In this document: one piece after another, positions 1 through 5,639 of the stretch | Numbering within the stretch: the stretch's first letter is position 1 | How the letters are laid out: every line of letters begins with the position of its first letter | Origin: Gammaproteobacteria bacterium | GTDB taxonomy: Bacteria; Pseudomonadota; Gammaproteobacteria; Eutrophobiales; Eutrophobiaceae | Direction of reading: 5' to 3' | DNA length: 7,487 nt | NCBI GenBank assembly: GCA_015661095.1 | Contig: JACVQI010000095.1 | Coordinates: 1-7,487 of the forward strand | Notes under the pieces: model-generated | The model's database searches: none | What the model saw: the letters and a program-made list of their open reading frames with translations, nothing else | Told to the model about the DNA's origin: nothing | Program-made: the position numbers and the translations under genes

Positions 1-1
1 G

Positions 2-754
2 ACGACGCCGACACCCAGGATTGGATTAATAATGAATGACGCAAGTAACCCTGTTTACACGAATCTGGATCCACGCTGGGAACGTGTCGCAATCCCCTCT
101 TTCGTCGATATTAATTCAACGACGATCAGGCATAAAATCTTTGACGCGATGGATGCGACGGCGGTACGGGCCTGGTTGCGAGGGACCCAGGCCGGAGAGG
201 AGGTGTCGGAACACGTCATCCTGACATTGCAGGCGTTTTGCGCAACCACGGCCTGGGCCGAGCTCAAGACGGAGTATGATTATCTCAAACAGTACCGGCA
301 AACCTGGAGTGCCGCACCTTACCCACCGGTTTTCATCACTGTCGATGCCGTCGTCGTGCATGATCAGCAGGTGTTACTGATCAAAAGAAAAAACTATCCC
401 GGGAAAGGACTGTGGGCGCTGCCGGGCGGCTTCGTGGATCAGAACGAGACACTAGTCGATGCCTGTGTCCGGGAGTTACTGGAAGAGACCGCTATAAACC
501 TGCCCGCTGCCGAATTGAAAAGCGCCATCAGGAGCCGGCAGGTGTTCGATTATCCCTACCGCTCAGCCAGGGGCCGAACCATTACTGAGGTATTTTATTT
601 CGATCTGCGGGCGCCTGGCGATCTACCCGCTATCAGCGCTGGCGATGACGCCAGTGCTGTCCGCTGGTTCTCCCTGGCGGATCTCGATCCGGCCACGCTC
701 AATGAAGATCATTATTTCATCATCCGGAAACTGACTGCTACAGGGCCGGCTTAA
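2..754 (+). CDS. nadM: Bifunctional NMN adenylyltransferase / Nudix ADP-ribose pyrophosphatase, 5'-truncated by the window edge
   Basis: The C-terminal Nudix domain should hydrolyse ADP-ribose in the cytoplasm. The adenylyltransferase half, which makes NAD from NMN and ATP, lies mostly outside the window. Counting from the ATG at 32, the Nudix box spans residues 133-155 (G133, E139, R147-E148, E151-E152), with Ala154 where the consensus has Gly, as tolerated in this family. Residues 27-33 (INSTTIR) match the C-terminal ISSTxxR nucleotide-binding motif of NMN adenylyltransferases. The linker and Nudix segments (APYPPVFITVDAVVV, ALPGGFVDQNETLV, the GRTIT region, EDHYFII) resemble Synechocystis slr0787 and Francisella NadM from memory. 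The frame has no stop back to base 2, and the codons before the ATG (RIGLI, then NDAS) align with the family's VGHxKDxS strand. The ATG at 32 is therefore probably internal; it has only a weak AGGA at 17-20. The stop lies 11 bp from the convergent phospholipase gene. Confidence 0.86.
   Translation, partial: TTPTPRIGLIMNDASNPVYTNLDPRWERVAIPSFVDINSTTIRHKIFDAMDATAVRAWLRGTQAGEEVSEHVILTLQAFCATTAWAELKTEYDYLKQYRQTWSAAPYPPVFITVDAVVVHDQQVLLIKRKNYPGKGLWALPGGFVDQNETLVDACVRELLEETAINLPAAELKSAIRSRQVFDYPYRSARGRTITEVFYFDLRAPGDLPAISAGDDASAVRWFSLADLDPATLNEDHYFIIRKLTATGPA
634..659. repeat. Inverted repeat / potential RNA hairpin inside the Nudix coding region
   Basis: Arms at 634-644 and 649-659 pair over 11 positions around a four-base loop (ATGA), with a single G-U type mismatch. 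It lies about 95 bases before the stop codon of the Nudix gene. There is no T-run after it, so it is not an intrinsic terminator. It may be a chance product of GC-rich codons. Confidence 0.4.
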
Positions 755-765
755 CCGGTGTTGCT

Positions 766-3066
766 TTACACTGGGCGCGGGGGTGCCGGCGTACGCCAGG
801 GTGTGGTCAGGGCAGAAACCGCCACGCTGTAGCCGAGCGCCCGATAACATTCAAACTGGGCTTCGTCGAAAAACTGATCGCCGGTGGACTCATGCGGGAA
901 ATCAGGATGCAGGTTTTTGTAACGGGCGATATAAGCGTTGTCATCGAATAACAGGTTGTCGTCACGGCGCGGAGAAGTACGATAGTTATCCTCGCTCAGG
1001 GTGGCTATGAGACTGTTATCACCGCTCAGGCAGGATTTCAGATAAATCAATTTGCCGATCCGGCCGCCGGGATAGAAGATGGTGCCGATGGCATGCTGTT
1101 GCAGGCCGCCCCTGATCTCGTCCAGACCATCCATTTCAACGTGGTAACCAAAATCGATCCGCGCCATACGGATGGCCGCAGCCAGACCATCGAAAGTGAG
1201 CGCGTTGTCCGCCTCGCCGTCGCCCGCTATGATCAGCCGGCATTGCCGCCGTAACAACTCATAGATGCCGAGGTTTTCTATATGCCCCCCATCCGAGAGA
1301 TTGACATACCGGCTCCGAGCGTCGAGCAAGCCAAACATCTCGCGTAATAAATACCACGGGCCTACTCTGCGAAATGGTTCACGCGCACCAAGAAAGTGCC
1401 TGGCGCCCTTGTTAATTAAATGCCAGGGATTAGGCAACCAGTAATTCAGGCGCAGATTCAGCAAGCCCAGGATGAAAGTTAATACGGGGTTGGTGAATTT
1501 CCCCATCACCGGCGCCACCGCGGCGCCCGAGATCGCCATGGCGGTGCCCAGATCGACGTGCCGGCTGGCCGCCTCCATGTCCCGAGTCGGTATATAACCG
1601 GTTCGCATCCCGCCGATGTAGTTTTTACTGAAAATAAAGAAACCGGCATAGCGACCATTCTTGTAGGCTTCCTCCTCCGGCGCCCGGATGACATTCACGG
1701 CGGTATTAATGAGATGATAGGGCGCCGTGGTGGTGTCCAGTTGTGAGAGTTGCGGTGGTTCAGCGCCGGCCATGAAGGCCTTGCACAACCGGTCACGGTA
1801 AAATTTATGGATGGAAGTGAAATTTACGTCCACGGTAAGGGCGGTATACAGAATCAGGATTCCTGCGCCGAGCATGTATAAGAATCTGTACCTGTCAGGA
1901 TTCGCAGCGTTAAACAACAGGCTCGTCAGCCACAGCAGTAATATCCAGATAACCAGCAAACCCGCGATGCCCAGTATCGATACGGCCAGACGGGCCAGGA
2001 GGGCAGACAGTTTCGGTGTCAGCTTGTGGCCATAAATCACCGCCAGCGCTGAAACAGCGGCAAACGACTGGACGATCCCTTTCGCAAGAACATTTTCCAG
2101 CGCCACCAGTGCCAACGGTTGCAATTCGATAAAAAATACCACGCCGGCCATAACCAGTATCCAGCTCATCCCCCGCCATAATGTTTCCCGCAGGCGCTGG
2201 TTGGTGGTATTCCCGAAATGACATTTCTGCAAATACATCTGCATGATTGGATAGGCGAGTGACATCAGGACCAGCGCCACCGCAAGCATCGTCGTCACGG
2301 GGAAGGGAAAGTTATCCGGTAGCAGTTCGAAACTGTTGTACCAGTAAGTATGGAGAGCCACATAGGATGGCTTGCCATTGACCGGTAACCGGCCCAGCCA
2401 ATAAGACATGAGCACAGCTGTAGCCAGTAAGAACGGCAGGATCACAGCGAGGTTGATGATCAGGCCCCGCAGCAACATTAGCGGGATGATCAGCAGATCA
2501 AAAAAACCTCCCGGCGCCAGGAAGTTTGAATTGTTGCGAAAATGCCGGAAATAATCGTTCTCCTTCTCACCCGGGACATGCTTGAACGGAAATGGTATCG
2601 CCGCTGAAATTTCCGCCGCGGTTTTATCGATCCGCTGCTCCCTGCGCTTGCGCTCCCGGTGATAATAAGAACTGAGATAGGAACCGATATAACCGCCGCC
2701 GGAAACTGTTGACAGGTAATCGATACACTCGAATAGTCCCGCTTTGTGCACACCCTGCAGTATACCCAGATTAAAGGAGGAGGAGCGGATGCCGCCCCCT
2801 GAGAACGCCAGACCGATCAGACCGGCCCGGTAGTCGTCCTTGTCACTGGCGGCGGACCAGAGTTTGTTCTGGCCTTCATCATTGAGCGCGGTCAGAACGT
2901 CATTCAGGGCGTCCGATCTTGCTGCCGGCTCCGGCAGGCAGGTTTCGAATCCGGGCAGATTAAACGCGGCCGGATCAGCATATATTTTATGGTTGGCGCG
3001 CCGTTCCTGTATCGCTGACAACTCGGATTTAAAGACTTCGGAAAACTGAATCTTTTTTGCATCCAT
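766..3066 (-). CDS. Membrane-embedded patatin-like phospholipase
   Basis: A predicted serine lipid acyl hydrolase of the patatin family, 766 residues. The oxyanion-hole motif is at residues 89-96 (SGGGIRSS). The nucleophile is Ser122 in STVSGGGYIGS, where Thr120 takes the place of the first Gly of GxSxG. The catalytic Asp is D592 in SDGGHIENLGIYELLRR. Between the two catalytic residues is a long insertion with about five or six hydrophobic segments (roughly 188-224, 257-280, 301-323, 331-346, 358-385, 396-413), so the enzyme should be an integral membrane protein, presumably inner membrane. There is no signal peptide. Bacterial patatins usually run about 300-400 residues; the extra length is mainly this insertion. 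The start is fixed by GGAGG six bases upstream. It is transcribed divergently from the gene pair at 3206-5160. Substrate and role are unknown; candidates are phospholipid turnover, an effector or a defence protein. Confidence 0.9.
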   Translation of the reverse strand: MDAKKIQFSEVFKSELSAIQERRANHKIYADPAAFNLPGFETCLPEPAARSDALNDVLTALNDEGQNKLWSAASDKDDYRAGLIGLAFSGGGIRSSSFNLGILQGVHKAGLFECIDYLSTVSGGGYIGSYLSSYYHRERKRREQRIDKTAAEISAAIPFPFKHVPGEKENDYFRHFRNNSNFLAPGGFFDLLIIPLMLLRGLIINLAVILPFLLATAVLMSYWLGRLPVNGKPSYVALHTYWYNSFELLPDNFPFPVTTMLAVALVLMSLAYPIMQMYLQKCHFGNTTNQRLRETLWRGMSWILVMAGVVFFIELQPLALVALENVLAKGIVQSFAAVSALAVIYGHKLTPKLSALLARLAVSILGIAGLLVIWILLLWLTSLLFNAANPDRYRFLYMLGAGILILYTALTVDVNFTSIHKFYRDRLCKAFMAGAEPPQLSQLDTTTAPYHLINTAVNVIRAPEEEAYKNGRYAGFFIFSKNYIGGMRTGYIPTRDMEAASRHVDLGTAMAISGAAVAPVMGKFTNPVLTFILGLLNLRLNYWLPNPWHLINKGARHFLGAREPFRRVGPWYLLREMFGLLDARSRYVNLSDGGHIENLGIYELLRRQCRLIIAGDGEADNALTFDGLAAAIRMARIDFGYHVEMDGLDEIRGGLQQHAIGTIFYPGGRIGKLIYLKSCLSGDNSLIATLSEDNYRTSPRRDDNLLFDDNAYIARYKNLHPDFPHESTGDQFFDEAQFECYRALGYSVAVSALTTPWRTPAPPRPV

Positions 3067-3072
3067 ATGCTG

Positions 3073-3077
3073 CCTCC
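3073..3077 (-). promoter_or_regulatory. Ribosome binding site of the patatin-like gene
   Basis: On the minus strand GGAGG stands six bases before the ATG at 3066-3064. This is a near-ideal Shine-Dalgarno site and supports that start. Confidence 0.85.
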
Positions 3078-3193
3078 ATGTCCGTCTTAAAAAACCTGCC
3101 CGGATTGGTTATAGTTAACTACGTGGACCAGTGTAGTATGCACACCGGGCCTTGTCCACCAATGCACATATTCTGAAAATCAACATTAGGAAC
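3078..3193. promoter_or_regulatory. Divergent promoter/regulatory region
   Basis: This non-coding stretch must hold the promoters for both the patatin-like gene (minus) and the two-gene unit (plus). Visible elements are: a TATAAC -10-like hexamer on the minus strand at 3113-3108, about 42 bases before the start codon; a perfect 10-bp palindrome TAGTTAACTA at 3112-3121 that abuts and overlaps it; a direct repeat ATGCACA at 3138-3144 and 3162-3168; and 6-bp inverted arms GTGGAC/GTCCAC at 3123-3128 and 3154-3159. A weak -10-like TAGTAT for the plus strand is at 3134-3139, without a convincing -35. The region's role is well supported by gene layout; the individual sites are guesses. Confidence 0.5.
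3112..3121. promoter_or_regulatory. 10-bp palindrome, candidate operator
   Basis: TAGTTAACTA is a perfect palindrome overlapping a -10-like TATAAC for the minus-strand gene. A repressor bound here could control the phospholipase and perhaps the divergent unit. A 10-bp palindrome can also arise by chance. Confidence 0.3.
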
Positions 3194-3200
3194 AGGAGGT
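3194..3200 (+). promoter_or_regulatory. Ribosome binding site deciding the start at 3206
   Basis: AGGAGGT ends five bases before the ATG at 3206. The same frame is open further upstream to a TTG at 3152, but no ribosome binding site precedes that codon, and the extension would place this perfect site inside the gene. Confidence 0.9.
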
Positions 3201-3205
3201 ATAAC

Positions 3206-3577
3206 ATGGCTGGCGAAGAAGAGGGATTCAAATCCACACTGAAAACGATCGGTGAAAAGCTGCAGGACATTTCCGAACTGAACATCCGTACCTATACCGG
3301 CAATATTTCGGGAGCAGTCGACAATATAAAAACTGAGGCGGGCAAATCACCCACGGCGAAACAGGTCATGGACGCCGTGTTCCAGTCCGGCAATCTGGAA
3401 ATGGTAGGCCTCACCTCGATGATGCTGGACGGCGACATCGATCAATACATCAGTAACGCCGAGGCGCATAAGGATTTATATGCCATACACATAGAATCGA
3501 TAAAAACCGGACAGGAAACCCGGCGCGCGGTGTTCGAGCTATTCGCAGGGGCTATCAAAAAACTGATTGATAAATAA
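3206..3577 (+). CDS. Small soluble protein of unknown function, first gene of a two-gene unit
   Basis: I do not recognise this 123-residue protein. It has no signal peptide or transmembrane segment. It is rich in charged and helix-forming residues and opens with an acidic stretch (MAGEEEGF). The rest looks largely alpha-helical, with Gly/Pro/Ser breaks near residues 32-36 (GNISG) and 46-49 (GKSP), an acidic turn DGDIDQ and a basic helical tail (FAGAIKKLIDK). The start is set by a strong AGGAGGT site. The next gene begins two bases after its stop, so the two are almost certainly co-transcribed and probably translationally coupled. Divergent transcription from the phospholipase gene suggests shared regulation. 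It could be a small partner, chaperone or immunity-type protein for either neighbour, but nothing in the sequence proves this. Confidence 0.75.
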   Translation: MAGEEEGFKSTLKTIGEKLQDISELNIRTYTGNISGAVDNIKTEAGKSPTAKQVMDAVFQSGNLEMVGLTSMMLDGDIDQYISNAEAHKDLYAIHIESIKTGQETRRAVFELFAGAIKKLIDK

Positions 3578-3579
3578 AC

Positions 3580-5160
3580 ATGGATGACCTGCCGCTGATC
3601 AGCGCCGGTGAATTTGAATTCACCGGTCGCAACCAGCCCTATGCACGACTGGGGGAAGCGCTGGATGAGCTTCCCGCGCAAGTTCTGGTGGTCGATGATG
3701 CCGAACGGAAGTCGGTAGCGGACAAGCGTACGGCAATAGCCCGAACCTATCTGTTCCTGCTCGGTTTCCTGGAATCCGATAATAGTAATGCTGCCGTTGA
3801 TAGCGCTTTTACTGCCGCCCTGCGGGAATTTCAGCAACAAGCCGGGTTCGAACCAGCAGGGCAGCTGAGCGCGCAATCCTGGCAGGGACTGATCCAGCTC
3901 GCGGCATTCGATACCAGCACGAAGATTGACTACTGGTTGCAGACTGACACCAGACTTGCGGTCCTGAAACGGGCCGTGCAGTTGCGATTGTTTTCGTTCG
4001 GGCTGGTCACCAGCGCACCCAGGCCCGCGACAACACATGCCAATAAACAGAAACTGCGCGACCGGGAATTGCAGGAAGGATTGAACCAGTTTGTCAGAGC
4101 CGTGGCGCTATTGGGTCTGGCCGAGGCGGATTTAGAACCGGACTTTTCCGCCACCACCCTGACCTGTCTGTTCGATCAGGAGTCTCTGGTTACCGGACTC
4201 ACGCCCGAGGGCAATCGTTTCAGAATTTTCAAGCAACACCACTTCTTCCCATGCCCGGACAAGGACAATGCCAGGCTGTTGAAACAATTTATCAGCAATC
4301 TGGCCATCACCGAATTATGGTTGCTCGGTTATGCGGTCAGGCCGGGAAATTTCAAAGCCGAGGGCGCCGCCGGCCGGGATCAGGACGGCAGCCTGTATAG
4401 CGCCATCCGGGACTTCTGTCGTGACCATGATCTGGAGTCTATGTTCAGACACAAACAGGACATTACCCTGGGTTACTGGCTGTTCGAGGAAATCAAAAAA
4501 GCCCATACCGTTGCGGTCAGCGCCGAAGAGGAGCTGCTGGATGATGCGATCATCAACCAGATCGCGGCCGACAAAAATCAATTGGCGATGCTGGGCAGTA
4601 CCTATCAATCGCTCGGGGCCAGATTAATCGACGGTGTGCAGCGGGCGTTCATGTGGCTGGCCGGATTAATCAGGCGGATATTCAATGCCGTTAAGCAAAT
4701 GCTCTGCAACCTGGCGCGGTTATTACACGCGGGCGCGGTGCGAGTTTATCGACGTCTGAAATCCGTGTTATTCGCCTTGCGCGACGGCCTTGAGTATTTG
4801 TTCGCCAATCCCATCGCGGGTTCGGATCCGGAACAGCTATATATGATGCATGCCAGCGATTTCGACCTGGACATTTTGATCAACCGGCACGCGGACAATA
4901 ACTATATAAGGGCCTACAGCAGGCAGGTCCTGCTGCGGGCCAGGGTATTCAGTCTGGCCTGTAGAATCTTCGCCGGGTTACTGGAACTGGTCAAACTGAT
5001 ACTGCAAGGCACCGGCGCGGCACTGGGCTGGCTGGGCCTGCTGCTGGCGCTGGTCAAACTGGGAAACTGGATAAAGAACGCGATACGAATCAGCCGGGAG
5101 ACGGAAGCATTAATGCTGCAAATTGATTCCCGGGAGTATCTGGTAATGAAGGTCTATTAA
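3580..5160 (+). CDS. Protein with three degenerate peptidoglycan-binding-like repeats and a hydrophobic C-terminus
   Basis: A 526-residue protein of unknown function. Three segments show the PG_binding_1 pattern (leading LxxLGF helix, then an AxxxFQ-type helix, then a closing W/L helix). The clearest is residues 56-107 (YLFLLGFLES, AALREFQQQAGF, SWQGLIQL). Weaker copies are about 128-199 and 233-305 (ELWLLGYAV, SAIRDFCRDHDL, GYWLFEEI). No N-terminal export signal is seen, which is odd for a wall-binding protein. Residues 345-410 form Arg/Lys-rich amphipathic stretches, and 453-500 are strongly hydrophobic, enough for one or two membrane helices. The protein may be tail-anchored or peripheral on the inner membrane. 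The start lies two bases after the upstream stop, with no good ribosome binding site, consistent with coupling. The 3' end overlaps the convergent cytochrome gene by four bases. No enzymatic motif was recognised. Confidence 0.8.
   Translation: MDDLPLISAGEFEFTGRNQPYARLGEALDELPAQVLVVDDAERKSVADKRTAIARTYLFLLGFLESDNSNAAVDSAFTAALREFQQQAGFEPAGQLSAQSWQGLIQLAAFDTSTKIDYWLQTDTRLAVLKRAVQLRLFSFGLVTSAPRPATTHANKQKLRDRELQEGLNQFVRAVALLGLAEADLEPDFSATTLTCLFDQESLVTGLTPEGNRFRIFKQHHFFPCPDKDNARLLKQFISNLAITELWLLGYAVRPGNFKAEGAAGRDQDGSLYSAIRDFCRDHDLESMFRHKQDITLGYWLFEEIKKAHTVAVSAEEELLDDAIINQIAADKNQLAMLGSTYQSLGARLIDGVQRAFMWLAGLIRRIFNAVKQMLCNLARLLHAGAVRVYRRLKSVLFALRDGLEYLFANPIAGSDPEQLYMMHASDFDLDILINRHADNNYIRAYSRQVLLRARVFSLACRIFAGLLELVKLILQGTGAALGWLGLLLALVKLGNWIKNAIRISRETEALMLQIDSREYLVMKVY
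3593..3626. repeat. Two abutting perfect palindromes at the start of the second gene
   Basis: A 12-bp palindrome (CGCTGATCAGCG, 3593-3604) is followed with no gap by a 22-bp inverted repeat (3605-3626: arms CCGGTGAATT and AATTCACCGG around TG). They cover codons 5-16 of the downstream gene. As RNA, each half could fold; the second gives a stem of about nine pairs with a four-base loop. They could be an operator or a translation-controlling hairpin. Confidence 0.65.
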
Positions 5161-5600
5161 TGTGGGGGTTTTTCCCAGATTATGAATATCTCATCCAGTT
5201 GCGCGCGATCAGCCGGGAGCTCCGCTGTGGCGGCGGGCAACCCGTTACCCCGCAGGATCACTGACAGGACGTCAACATATTCCTGATCGGTCAGGGCGCC
5301 CGGCTGGCCAGGCGGCATTTTAGTGCGCATGGCATTAAATAATTCCCCCAGGTTCTTGTCCTTCCAGAGAAACTGGAACGCCAGTCCGACCACGCCGCGC
5401 GCGCCGGGACCGCCGCGCATGTTGGCGGCATGACAGATTTCACAGTTTGCCTGGTAGATACTGGCGCCGCGTTCCGCCTGCGCCTCCACGTACACACCGT
5501 CCCAGATGGTACGTTCGACGTCGCCATCGTTGGTTTGCGCCACGGCTTCTAACGCCGGCAGAACAAGCAAAACGATACCCATGATTTGCAACACTCGCAT
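5157..5600 (-). CDS. Periplasmic class I cytochrome c, probable electron acceptor of the PQQ dehydrogenase
   Basis: A 147-residue c-type cytochrome. A signal peptide covers about residues 1-21, with a hydrophobic core and an A-V-A cleavage site. The covalent heme motif is C53-E-I-C56-H57, and the distal ligand is probably Met95 in KMPPGQPG. The opening of the mature domain (IWDGVYVEAQAERG, then the heme motif and ANMRGG) is typical of small cytochromes encoded beside quinoprotein dehydrogenases. It starts 39 bases after the dehydrogenase stop on the same strand, so the two should be co-transcribed, with electrons passing from PQQ to this heme. No good ribosome binding site precedes the ATG at 5600; an in-frame ATG at codon 8 would leave a shorter signal peptide and also lacks one. 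Its stop codon overlaps the stop of the convergent gene. Confidence 0.92.
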   Translation of the reverse strand: MRVLQIMGIVLLVLPALEAVAQTNDGDVERTIWDGVYVEAQAERGASIYQANCEICHAANMRGGPGARGVVGLAFQFLWKDKNLGELFNAMRTKMPPGQPGALTDQEYVDVLSVILRGNGLPAATAELPADRAQLDEIFIIWEKPPH

Positions 5601-5639
5601 GTCGATCGTCGTCAGGCTAAAGCAGGGGCAGGCGCAGCG

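Noticed and set aside
1..39. Frame 1 at the left edge (DDADTQDWINNE then stop) as the end of a separate upstream gene
   Set aside because: Frame 2 aligns continuously with the NMN adenylyltransferase fold before the ATG at 32, so frame 1 is better seen as out of frame. A frameshift or an upstream gene end cannot be fully excluded without more sequence.
755..765. Terminator between the convergent Nudix and patatin genes
   Set aside because: The 11-bp gap holds no stem followed by a T-run; only short CCGG palindromes are seen.
3152..3205. Upstream extension of the 123-residue protein to a TTG codon
   Set aside because: No ribosome binding site precedes the TTG, while a perfect AGGAGGT stands right before the ATG at 3206.
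3442..4038. 198-residue open frame on the minus strand across the two-gene unit
   Set aside because: Antisense shadow spanning a gene junction, with low-complexity composition and no recognisable domain.
5161..5176. G-run, T-run and C-run just after the stop at 5160 as an intrinsic terminator
   Set aside because: The stem would be only three or four pairs with the T-run in the loop rather than after it, and the bases code for the cytochrome C-terminus.
5089..5219. 12-bp direct repeat ATCAGCCGGGAG at 5089-5100 and 5208-5219
   Set aside because: The two copies fall in different genes and frames, with no further similarity around them; probably chance.
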